Shown here: one piece after another, positions 7,627 to 15,994 of the stretch
Numbering within the stretch: the first letter of the stretch is position 1
How the letters are laid out: every line of letters starts with the position of its first letter
Source of the DNA: Actinomycetes bacterium
GTDB lineage: Bacteria > Actinomycetota > Acidimicrobiia > Acidimicrobiales > Acidimicrobiaceae
Length of the DNA: 48,664 bases
Assembly (NCBI GenBank): GCA_021822605.1
Contig: JAKAQL010000013.1
Span: 1 to 48,664, forward strand
Direction: 5' to 3'
Made by a program: the position numbers and the translations under genes
Notes under the pieces: model-generated
Seen by the model: the letters and a program-made list of their open reading frames with translations, nothing else
Database searches by the model: none
Told to the model about the DNA's origin: nothing

Positions 7627-10377
7627 TTACGAGCATCCCGACGTTGTCCCACAACTTGAACATACGAAGCATGAACCAGATCGCTGCATCACGTTACCAC
7701 ACGAGTAGCAGTAAGGAGCATCGGACTGCGTGAATGATACAGCGTCGTCAAGGGGTGGCAGAGGCGTCTCGGAAGCCCCGTAACTCTCGTCGATCTCCCG
7801 CGTGGAGGTGATTGCCTGCTCATCGACAGGGAACAACAGGCTACGGGTACGCTCAGTCGTTGTATGGATCCCCAATTCGTCACGAGTCTCGATGTCGAGG
7901 TAATCGATGGCTAAACGTCGGAAAATGTAGTCGACCAGGCTTGAGGCGATGCGGATGTCCTGATCGTCAGTGATGCCAGCCGGCTCGAATCGCATGTTCA
8001 CATACTTACGAACGAATGTCTCCATGGGAACACCGTGCTGGAGGCCCAGGCTCACCGCGATAGAGAAGGCATCCATGACCCCTGCAAGCGTCGATCCCTG
8101 TTTGGAGACCTTGATGAACACTTCACCGGGTCGTCCATCCGGATACTCGCCAACCGTAGCGTAACCCTCGGCATCAGCGACCTGAAATGCATACGTCCTT
8201 GACTGTCGATGACGAGGTAACCGCTCACGCTTGGACTGCGATCCAAGCTCCGCAAGTTCGCGACGCAACTCGGCGACCTCGGCCGTGACGACTGGCGCCT
8301 CTTCTTTGCGCATCGTCTGGAGTGGCTGGCCGACCTTGCAGTTGTCCCGATAAATGGCAACGGCCTTCAAACCCAGTCTCCAACTCTCGATATAGGCCTC
8401 CTCGATGTCCTCTACCGTCGCGGTCTCGGGAAGGTTAACTGTCTTGGAGATTGCACCTGACAGGAAAGGCTGCACAGCTGACATCATCCCAATATGGCCG
8501 CGATAGCTGATGACGTTATCACCCATCGCACACGCAAAGACCGGGAGATGCTCCTGCAGCAGTTGTGGAGCTCCAAGGATAGTCTTGTGCTCATCGATGT
8601 AGGCCACGATTGAATCGATAGCTGCCTGATCATAGCCGAGCGATCGTAGGGCGCGAGGAACGGTCTGGTTGACAAAGGTCATCGTCCCGCCGCCAACCAG
8701 CGTCTTAAACTTCACGAGACCGAGATCTGGCTCAATCCCAGTGGTATCACAGTCCATGAGGAGACCGATGGTTCCGGTGGGCGCAAGCAAGGAGACCTGG
8801 GCGTTTCTCACCCCTTGCTCTCGAGCAAGGATTTCAGCCTCTTGCCATATCTCCTGTGCCGCTGAGAACAACTCCGGTGGTACGAAGTATGAATTAATCT
8901 TCGACACTTCCTCGTGATGCATCGCGATGACGCGCAACATCCCGTCGCGGTCAGCAACAAAGCCATCAAATGCGCCAACTCTTGCTGCGAGCCGTGCTGA
9001 GGTATCGTAAGCCACACCGGTCATAATCGCGGTGATTGCCGCACCATAGGCACGTCCTGCCTCCGAATCGTAAGGTAAACCGAGAGCCATCAAGAGGGCA
9101 CCAAGGTTGGCGTAGCCGATCCCGAGCTGCCGATACGCTCTCGACGTCTTGGCAATCTTCTCCGTTGGATAGTCAGCGTTGCCCACGAGAATATCCTGGG
9201 CGACGATCAGGAGCGATACAGCATGTGAGAACCCGTCTACATCGAAGGTCCCATCCTCATCGAGATACTTCAAGAGATTGATCGAGGCGAGGTTGCACGA
9301 GGAGTTATCGAGATGCATGTATTCACTACACGGATTCGATCCATTGATACGACCAGCATTCGGCGTTGTATGCCACCGATTGATGGTGGAATCGTATTGG
9401 ACACCAGGATCGGCACACTCCCATGCGGCCTGAGCGATCTGGCGCATCAGATCACGCGCTGGCAACCGCTTCAGCACGTCGCCGTTGGTAACCGCTCGCA
9501 ACTCCCAGTCACGACCCTCCAGGACTGCCTGCATGAATTCGTCGCTGACGCGAACTGAATTATTCGCGTTCTGATACTGGACCGAGAATGCGTCCTTTCC
9601 GTCTACCCCCATGTCAAAGCCAGCAGCCTCCAGCGTGCGAGCCTTGCGCTCTTCAATCGCCTTCGTCCAGATAAACTCCTCAATATCTGGATGATCGACA
9701 TCTAAAATGACCATCTTGGCTGCGCGACGGGTTTTACCTCCAGACTTGATGGTCCCCGCCGAAGCATCTGCACCCCGCATGAATGACACCGGTCCTGACG
9801 CCGTGCCTCCACCGTTGAGGTGTTCGAGTGATGATCGGATACGAGAAAGATTGACACCCGAGCCAGATCCGCCCTTAAAGATCACACCCTCCTCGCGGTA
9901 CCAATTCAAGATGGCATCCATTGTGTCATCAACTGAGAGTATGAAACAAGCTGATCCTTGCTGCGGCACCCCACGCACACCGATGTTGAACCATACTGGC
10001 GAGTTAAACGCTGCCCTCTGATGGATCAAAAGATACTTGAGCTCGTCGGCGAACACGGAGGCTTCTTCGGCATCAGCAAAGTAGCCGTCCTTCTCTCCCC
10101 AGCGTGCCAGAGTATCCACGATACGATTTGCTACCGTCTTTAAGGACCCCTCTCGATCGGCTGAGTCAAGGGCACCCCGAAAGTACTTCTGGGAGAGGAT
10201 GTTGGTAGCATTCATGCTCCAGCTGCTTGGCACCTCGACCGCTGGTTGCTCAAAGGCGACCTCACCCGTGCGATAGTTCGATATCTTGGCATCCCTGCGT
10301 TCCCACATCACTGACTCAAACGGACTCACTCCCTGCGAGGTGAAATGCCGCTCCAAGCCCTTCAATTGCCTTTTCAT
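7627..10377 (-). CDS. nrdJ: Adenosylcobalamin-dependent (class II) ribonucleotide reductase
   Basis: This enzyme reduces ribonucleotides to deoxyribonucleotides using adenosylcobalamin to make a thiyl radical, so it works with or without oxygen. In the 916-residue form, QGSACFILSVDD holds the first reducible Cys (about 144), NPCSE the thiyl-radical Cys with its Asn and Glu (Cys about 350), and SSCNLASINL the second reducible Cys (about 361). The C-terminus is a Cys-rich zinc-ribbon tail (CYSCGN, CSSCGT) typical of NrdJ. I choose ATG 10377, preceded by GGAGGGAG; an in-frame TTG at 10392 is just before that ribosome binding site. An NrdR-box-like palindrome lies upstream. Confidence 0.93.
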   Translation of the reverse strand: MKRQLKGLERHFTSQGVSPFESVMWERRDAKISNYRTGEVAFEQPAVEVPSSWSMNATNILSQKYFRGALDSADREGSLKTVANRIVDTLARWGEKDGYFADAEEASVFADELKYLLIHQRAAFNSPVWFNIGVRGVPQQGSACFILSVDDTMDAILNWYREEGVIFKGGSGSGVNLSRIRSSLEHLNGGGTASGPVSFMRGADASAGTIKSGGKTRRAAKMVILDVDHPDIEEFIWTKAIEERKARTLEAAGFDMGVDGKDAFSVQYQNANNSVRVSDEFMQAVLEGRDWELRAVTNGDVLKRLPARDLMRQIAQAAWECADPGVQYDSTINRWHTTPNAGRINGSNPCSEYMHLDNSSCNLASINLLKYLDEDGTFDVDGFSHAVSLLIVAQDILVGNADYPTEKIAKTSRAYRQLGIGYANLGALLMALGLPYDSEAGRAYGAAITAIMTGVAYDTSARLAARVGAFDGFVADRDGMLRVIAMHHEEVSKINSYFVPPELFSAAQEIWQEAEILAREQGVRNAQVSLLAPTGTIGLLMDCDTTGIEPDLGLVKFKTLVGGGTMTFVNQTVPRALRSLGYDQAAIDSIVAYIDEHKTILGAPQLLQEHLPVFACAMGDNVISYRGHIGMMSAVQPFLSGAISKTVNLPETATVEDIEEAYIESWRLGLKAVAIYRDNCKVGQPLQTMRKEEAPVVTAEVAELRRELAELGSQSKRERLPRHRQSRTYAFQVADAEGYATVGEYPDGRPGEVFIKVSKQGSTLAGVMDAFSIAVSLGLQHGVPMETFVRKYVNMRFEPAGITDDQDIRIASSLVDYIFRRLAIDYLDIETRDELGIHTTTERTRSLLFPVDEQAITSTREIDESYGASETPLPPLDDAVSFTQSDAPYCYSCGNVMQRSGSCFVCSSCGTTSGCS

Positions 10378-10441
10378 GCCCTCTCCCTCCAATATGGGAG
10401 CGCTTTAAACCCCCACAATTAGCGTTTCCTGCAAACTAGTG

Positions 10442-10457
10442 ACACTACATCTAGTGC
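10442..10457 (-). promoter_or_regulatory. NrdR box
   Basis: ACACTACATCTAGTGC matches the 16-base NrdR palindrome (ACACTATATCTAGTGT as I recall it) at 14 positions. It is 65 bases upstream of the nrdJ start and immediately downstream of the candidate -10, an ideal place for repression. A much weaker partner lies at 10463-10478, 21 bases away, whereas paired NrdR boxes are usually about 31 bases apart. Confidence 0.7.
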
Positions 10458-10464
10458 ACCACCC

Positions 10465-10470
10465 ACTATA
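10465..10470 (-). promoter_or_regulatory. nrdJ -10 element
   Basis: TATAGT on the minus strand, just upstream of the NrdR box. The -35 region is not close to consensus. Confidence 0.4.
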
Positions 10471-10729
10471 GCAGTTGACTCGGCCACTGTGAGAGAAATT
10501 CGAAAATTCCCTGTCTTAGGGGCTTATCAGCCAATGCTGTCACAAGACAACCTGCACAATGACACTAGGGCGAGTCAATGACACCGGAGCAATCGCTCGC
10601 ATCGCCACTAGAGTGTTGGTCTGGGTGGACCGGCTGCGGTTGGTAGCATATGTTGACCTGGGAACAGGGATCATTGCCCAAGGGCGATACTGTAGAAAAC
10701 GACTATGAGGTAAGGAGTTCGAAACCACG

Positions 10730-11533
10730 ATGCGCGTGACTCGGCCGCTCGCGATCGACGCTCGCGATCCTCTTGATCCAATCGATCGTTTCGCACTAGA
10801 CAGGCTTCTATCGAACGTTGATGGCAATGACGTTCGTGTGGTCGTGGTCATCCCCGCTTACAACGAAGCTGAGGCCTTGCCTGCCGTTCTGGCGACCATG
10901 CCTGGTCGTCTCGACGGTGTCGCCCCAACGGTCATTGTCGTTTCTGATGGATCGACCGACCAAACATGCAAGGTGGCCATTGCCAATGGTGCACTCTGCT
11001 GCGAGACCCCCATCAACAGGGGCCAAGGTGCGGCTCTCCGACTTGGTTACCTCGCAGCGCTTCGTCTTGGGGCAACGTATATCTGCGTAGTTGATGCCGA
11101 CGGACAATGGTCACCCGAAGGGCTCGTGACTGGCCTCACGTACCTCACGTCGGGGCGCGCAGACTTTGTCCAGGGATCACGGGTTCTTGGTTCGACTGTC
11201 GTCGGAGACCCTCTACGCGACCTTGGCGTCAAGGTGTTCGCTACCTTAATTTCGCGCCTGACCGGTGTGCCTGTTACCGATACGTCCTCTGGCTTGCGCC
11301 TCTTCACCACTGCGCTGGCTGGCAAACTCCGACTCGATCAACCGCAATATCAATCCTCAGAACTTCTGATCTCAGCTGCCTTTGCCGGAGCACGGATCCA
11401 GGAATTCCCCGTACACATGGTAAAGAGACTCGCAGGTCAATCTAAGAAGGCAACCAACCTCCTGTATGGTTGGTACTACGGACGGGCGGCGCTTCGAACC
11501 TATCTACGCGAACGCTGGATCGCACCCTCGTGA
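10730..11533 (+). CDS. Family 2 glycosyltransferase (dolichyl-phosphate-sugar-synthase-like)
   Basis: This 267-residue GT-A enzyme shows VVVIPAYNEAEALP near residue 38, the nucleotide-binding DGSTD motif, the metal-binding DADGQW segment and the later SGLRLF segment, all as in DPM1/DPG-synthase-like transferases that load a sugar onto a polyprenyl phosphate. It lacks C-terminal membrane helices, so it should sit at the cytoplasmic face. An AAGGAG lies 12 bases before the ATG, slightly far. Its last bases overlap the start of a YfhO-like gene by four bases, so the two are probably co-translated and may serve one lipid-linked glycan pathway. Confidence 0.82.
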   Translation: MRVTRPLAIDARDPLDPIDRFALDRLLSNVDGNDVRVVVVIPAYNEAEALPAVLATMPGRLDGVAPTVIVVSDGSTDQTCKVAIANGALCCETPINRGQGAALRLGYLAALRLGATYICVVDADGQWSPEGLVTGLTYLTSGRADFVQGSRVLGSTVVGDPLRDLGVKVFATLISRLTGVPVTDTSSGLRLFTTALAGKLRLDQPQYQSSELLISAAFAGARIQEFPVHMVKRLAGQSKKATNLLYGWYYGRAALRTYLRERWIAPS

Positions 11534-14160
11534 TTTCGGAGGCGAACCAAAAACACCGCCTCACCTACCGCAATTGGATGGTGCTTGCACTGCTTCCGGT
11601 GCTGACGATTGTGATTCCAGCCCTGCTTGGTCACCCCCCTATCCTTGGAGATAACGCCACTCAAAATATCTCCCTTCGATGGCTTGTTGGACAGGACTAT
11701 CGTGCTGGCCACCTTCCCACTTGGGACCCCTTCAACTGGGATGGGACGCCACTGCTCGCTGGGTTCAACGCCGGTGCTCTATACCCGCTGATGGTCTTCT
11801 TCGTGCTACTACCCGCCAGCGCGGCCATGACTGTAACCCTCAGCCTCTGCTGGCTCATCGCCGAGGTCGTCACCCTCAAGATCGCCGAGACCATCGGAAT
11901 CAACCGGTGGTTCGCAATCGCAGCCGGGGCCCTCTTTGTCGGGACGGGAGCCTTCACTGCACAGGTTGTTCATATCGACATGATCGAGGGTGACCTTGCC
12001 TCACTTGTGGCGATCCTCTTCCTGATGCGTTTGTTCGATGCCCCGACACGTCCGCAGCGGATCGCTAATGCAGCGGGGCTCGCCACCGCTTTCGCGTGCG
12101 CTGTATTTGCTGGGGCACCTGAGGCCATGCTCGCAAGTGTCGTGGCCCTTGGTGTGCTGTTTGTGGTGAAGTTGGCCTATCGTGCTCTTAGGCCAAGCAC
12201 GATTGGATTGACATTCCTTGCAGCGGTAGTCGCGCTCGGACTATCAGCTCCGCAATGGCTCACCGGACTTGCGTACACCGCTCTCTCGAATCGGGCACAT
12301 CTTCCAGCCCAGTACGCAGGGTTTGGGCCCTTTGGTTATCGCTTTTTCCCTCTGATCCTCTTTCCCTTCGCCTACGGGGGCTACAGCGGCGGATACCTCC
12401 CCAACTACTTTGGCAACTATAACCCATCAGAGATCACCATCGCCATTACCTCGGTGGGTCTCGTGTTCGCAATCATCGGCATCGCCACCCGCCATCTGCC
12501 CACTATCCAGCCCTGGGCGAAGTCGTTCCTGATCACGCTCATGATTGTCGCGGCGTTGCTAGCGCTTGGTTCTGAGACACCTGTTGCCACCATCGTATAT
12601 CATCTGCCGCTCTTCAGTCTTCAGCGCCTCGCGTCGCGCTATATCATCGATGTCGACCTCGCCGGCGTTCTTCTTGCAGCTGCTGGCGCCCAGTACTACT
12701 GGAATGATGGAAAACCGAAACCGTTGTCACGTTCGGTCACCTATCTTCTTGCTCTTCTCGGCCTCATCACCGTAGCTGTTGGAGCTAGCATCGTGCTAGC
12801 ACCGGTTACTTTTTTCAAGTTCGTCGACGCCAACTCAACTCCAACCCACACCGCCCTTTTGGAGATCCGCCTGTACATCATTGTCGAGACCATCGTGATG
12901 CTGGTGGTCCTCGGCACGCTTTGGGCGCGTCGATCACGAAGCACTCCCTCGGCAAAGAACAGCGGAGCCTCGCCGTATTCCAATCGGTGGATCCGGAACG
13001 TTCTCATCAGCGTACTGGTCTTTGACATGCTAGGGATGGCTGTTCAATTTGTGGTGCTGCCAGCGTTTTACGAACCCGCAGGGAATCCAGCGGCACCGTC
13101 CGCTAGTCAACTGATTCATGGTTCTGAACGTTACGGGCTCTATGACCCTAATCTCTACCTTTATGATCGGGCGATCGTTGCCAATGAACAACTCGACCGC
13201 AATGTCTTCACCCACACGGATTCCATCCAGGGATACGCCTCGTTGACGCTAGCTAGCTATAACGACCTCACCCACACCAAGACCCAGTCCACCCTCGATC
13301 CCGCCTTGATACCCTTCTACCACCAGCGCCTCAACATGGACCTGTTGATCACATCCCGTCGCTACTTCCGGCTGCCAGTTCAAACGTTGAAGCCGTCTGT
13401 CCTCGCGAACAATGGAGCTCGCCCGCTTCTACATGCCGACGAACCGAGCACCTTTTATGTAGGCAACATCCGAGCTGCGCGATCCGTATTGCTTCATCCA
13501 GGCTCTGGTGTTCACTCGCTGAAGGTTACCGCGACGAGCGTCGGCGGTCAATCCTTTGTCGACCTCAGAACAGTCGTTCATTCAGATGGATGGGCAACCG
13601 TCGAGCTTCCCTCCGCCTTCTCATCGCAGCTTCTCGCCTCTCTGATCGTTGTCTCTCATTCCCACCTGACGCGAACACGACCTATCGATGTTGTCGTCAC
13701 GACTCCCTCCACGGACCTGGAGGTAGCCGGACCATTGGTCAACCATCTCAATCCGCTCAAGTGGCGTACGTTCCAGGGAAAGTTCAGCTCTCTTGATTTC
13801 GTGAGCACGCATCCAACCGCTGGCTACCTTCGATCAAGTTCTACGATCACCGTGCTGTCACAGACACAAACCACCGATGGCACTCTCACCGCACGGCTGA
13901 AGACTACCCGCCCAGGTGTTATCACATCGACGCTTGCCTATGCACCTGGATGGGAGGCACGCACAGATACCGGCGCAACAGTCTCCGTCCATAACGATCA
14001 CGGCTTGCTTGCAATCGACGTACCGCAGGGAACAGGAGGGCTAACCCTGAGCTACAGTGCTCCCCACTTGCGTGACGCACTTGCACTTGGAGCCATCTCC
14101 CTGCTGCTCCTGGTCGGACTGCTTGGCTACGCCTGGTTTGATCGACAACGGACGATATAA
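11530..14160 (+). CDS. YfhO-like polytopic membrane protein
   Basis: This long protein has about a dozen predicted membrane segments in its first 480 residues, then a large external C-terminal region and a final membrane helix. That layout and the late PGWEARTDTG stretch fit the YfhO family, GT-C-like membrane proteins involved in glycosylating envelope polymers. I place the start at GTG 11530, which overlaps the glycosyltransferase stop as GTGA; this gives 876 residues. A GTG/ATG-type start at 11470 would need a 64-base overlap. Translational coupling with the GT2 gene suggests the GT2 enzyme supplies the polyprenyl-linked sugar. The acceptor is unknown. Confidence 0.75.
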   Translation: MISEANQKHRLTYRNWMVLALLPVLTIVIPALLGHPPILGDNATQNISLRWLVGQDYRAGHLPTWDPFNWDGTPLLAGFNAGALYPLMVFFVLLPASAAMTVTLSLCWLIAEVVTLKIAETIGINRWFAIAAGALFVGTGAFTAQVVHIDMIEGDLASLVAILFLMRLFDAPTRPQRIANAAGLATAFACAVFAGAPEAMLASVVALGVLFVVKLAYRALRPSTIGLTFLAAVVALGLSAPQWLTGLAYTALSNRAHLPAQYAGFGPFGYRFFPLILFPFAYGGYSGGYLPNYFGNYNPSEITIAITSVGLVFAIIGIATRHLPTIQPWAKSFLITLMIVAALLALGSETPVATIVYHLPLFSLQRLASRYIIDVDLAGVLLAAAGAQYYWNDGKPKPLSRSVTYLLALLGLITVAVGASIVLAPVTFFKFVDANSTPTHTALLEIRLYIIVETIVMLVVLGTLWARRSRSTPSAKNSGASPYSNRWIRNVLISVLVFDMLGMAVQFVVLPAFYEPAGNPAAPSASQLIHGSERYGLYDPNLYLYDRAIVANEQLDRNVFTHTDSIQGYASLTLASYNDLTHTKTQSTLDPALIPFYHQRLNMDLLITSRRYFRLPVQTLKPSVLANNGARPLLHADEPSTFYVGNIRAARSVLLHPGSGVHSLKVTATSVGGQSFVDLRTVVHSDGWATVELPSAFSSQLLASLIVVSHSHLTRTRPIDVVVTTPSTDLEVAGPLVNHLNPLKWRTFQGKFSSLDFVSTHPTAGYLRSSSTITVLSQTQTTDGTLTARLKTTRPGVITSTLAYAPGWEARTDTGATVSVHNDHGLLAIDVPQGTGGLTLSYSAPHLRDALALGAISLLLLVGLLGYAWFDRQRTI

Positions 14161-14329
14161 GTTTGCAAATAGTTTGCATTGGGGATGCCGACGTGATCGT
14201 GTCCGTGGTCAAGCGGCCTTTTGGCGCCCTTATCGTCATGCACGGTCGCATTCAACCAGTTCATCGCGCTTGATTTTGACCAAAGAGACCGCTCACCACG
14301 AACAAGGATCGCGCAACTCGCCGACCCGG

Positions 14330-14375
14330 TTCCAGCCACGAGCTGGAATAGGATAGCAACATGCCAGTTCGGCAT
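14330..14375 (+). promoter_or_regulatory. Paired inverted repeats ahead of the molybdoenzyme operon
   Basis: TTCCAGC-CACGA-GCTGGAA (14330-14348) is a perfect 7-bp inverted repeat, closely followed by ATGCC-AGTTC-GGCAT (14361-14375). Both lie within 70 bases of the first gene. They could be an operator and a leader hairpin. TAGGAT at 14348-14353 could be a -10. Confidence 0.4.
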
Positions 14376-14395
14376 CACTGTGCAAAGGGGACCAG

Positions 14396-15931
14396 TTGCT
14401 GACAGAACCAAGGAAACGGACCGAGACCTGGGTAAAGGTGCTCGATCAGAGTAAGTGTATCGGTTGTCACGCCTGCACCACCGCGTGTAAATCCGAAAAT
14501 GATGTACCGCTCGGGGTCACAAGGACCTATGTCAAGGCGGTTGAAGTCGGAGTCTTTCCTCACGTTCGTCGTAATTTTCAGGTTACTCGATGCAACCAGT
14601 GCGACAACCCACCCTGTGTGGCAGCCTGCCCCACAGGTGCCATGTACCAACGTGATGATGGCATCGTCGACTTTGACAAATCGATTTGCATTGGCTGCAA
14701 GGCATGCATGGCTGCGTGCCCCTATGATGCCATCTTCATCAATCCAGATGATCATTCAGCCGAAAAGTGCAACTTCTGTGCTCACCGACTCGAGGTGGGC
14801 CTCGAGCCCGCTTGTGTCGTCGTCTGTCCAACTGAAGCTATTTTGATTGGACGTCTCGAGGACATGAACTCTCCTGTGACAAAGACCATCCATCGCCAGA
14901 GCGTAGCGGTTCGATCACCTGACAAGGGAACGCGCCCGAAGGTCTACTACAAGGGTGCGCACCAAGCAACCCTTGATCCGATCGCAGCCACTCGCCCCAG
15001 CGGCGATACCTTCATGTGGTCCGAGATTCAGCGCGGACCCAATCTTGCGGTATCAGGCCATCCTGCGGACTTCCATGACTCCAATCTCTCCACCGAGGCG
15101 AAGCTCGCCTATGATGTTGCCCACTCAGCTCCGTGGGGGTGGAAGGTCAGCCTCTACACATGGACCAAGGGAATCTCGGCAGGTGCCTATCTCGTTCCGA
15201 TACTGCTCGCACTGCTTCACCGTCTGCCTTGGTCATCACCAGTCGTGCGATTCGTTGGACCCGTCACGTCTCTTGTATTCCTCGGCATCACCGGTATCTT
15301 GCTCATCATCGACCTCAAACACCCAGAACGGTTTCATCTGATCTTCCTCAAAGGTCGCCTCCAAAGCTGGCTCGTGCGTGGTGCCTGGGGTCTCATGCTT
15401 TTTGGGGGTGTCGTCACTCTTGACCTTGTTGCTGCCATTTTCCGTGCAAGAACATTTGAGGAACTACTGGCCATTCCGGGCATACCACTGGCTTGCCTCG
15501 CCGCCCTCTATACTGCGTTCCTCTTCGCCCAGGCAAAAGCCCGTGACCTCTGGCAAAATCCTCTGCTGCCACCCCACTTGGTGATCCAGGCACTGCTGGT
15601 GGGAGCGGCGATCACCTTGTTCGGTGCTGCAGCGGCAAATCCACTCCACGTTGCCTACCTTGACCGCATCGTCAGTGCCCTCGCCGTGATCAACCTGGCG
15701 ATGGTGATCGGCGAAGCCACTATCACCCATCCCACTGCGAAGGCGCATCTTGCCTCCTACGAGATGACCCGTGGGCGCTTCAAGTGGGCCTTTCTGGCAG
15801 GTATTCTTCTCAACCTACTCGCGATCGCCACTCCGCTCGTCGGTATGGATCTTGGGGTCGCCGCTCTGCTCTGCATTTTGCCCCTCGAACATGCCTTCGT
15901 ACAAGCTGGACAAGCGGTTCCGCTCGCCTGA
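14396..15931 (+). CDS. Fused four-cluster ferredoxin / NrfD membrane subunit
   Basis: This 511-residue protein joins the electron-transfer and membrane subunits of a DMSO-reductase-family complex. Residues 1-180 are a PsrB/DmsB-like ferredoxin with sixteen Cys in four groups (Cys 21/24/27/31, 66/69/74/78, 98/101/104/108 and 125/128/140/144), enough for four [4Fe-4S] clusters. From about residue 225 it is an NrfD/PsrC-like membrane part with about eight helices that would exchange electrons with quinone. These are usually two proteins. No signal peptide precedes the ferredoxin, so the clusters should face the cytoplasm. The start is TTG with AAAGGGG five bases upstream. It is first in an operon with the molybdenum subunit and a TorD-like chaperone. 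Confidence 0.85.
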   Translation: MLTEPRKRTETWVKVLDQSKCIGCHACTTACKSENDVPLGVTRTYVKAVEVGVFPHVRRNFQVTRCNQCDNPPCVAACPTGAMYQRDDGIVDFDKSICIGCKACMAACPYDAIFINPDDHSAEKCNFCAHRLEVGLEPACVVVCPTEAILIGRLEDMNSPVTKTIHRQSVAVRSPDKGTRPKVYYKGAHQATLDPIAATRPSGDTFMWSEIQRGPNLAVSGHPADFHDSNLSTEAKLAYDVAHSAPWGWKVSLYTWTKGISAGAYLVPILLALLHRLPWSSPVVRFVGPVTSLVFLGITGILLIIDLKHPERFHLIFLKGRLQSWLVRGAWGLMLFGGVVTLDLVAAIFRARTFEELLAIPGIPLACLAALYTAFLFAQAKARDLWQNPLLPPHLVIQALLVGAAITLFGAAAANPLHVAYLDRIVSALAVINLAMVIGEATITHPTAKAHLASYEMTRGRFKWAFLAGILLNLLAIATPLVGMDLGVAALLCILPLEHAFVQAGQAVPLA

Positions 15932-15994
15932 TGCGATCGATCAACCTCGCGTTATTAACGATGACTATCGTCTTCAAGACTTTAAGGAGTATTA

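Noticed and set aside
10481-10500. GCCACTGTGAGAG on the plus strand recalls the core of a cobalamin riboswitch, near a B12-dependent enzyme gene.
   Set aside because: It is on the strand opposite to nrdJ, and the flanking GGGAA/GGTG segments and the B12 box are not found.
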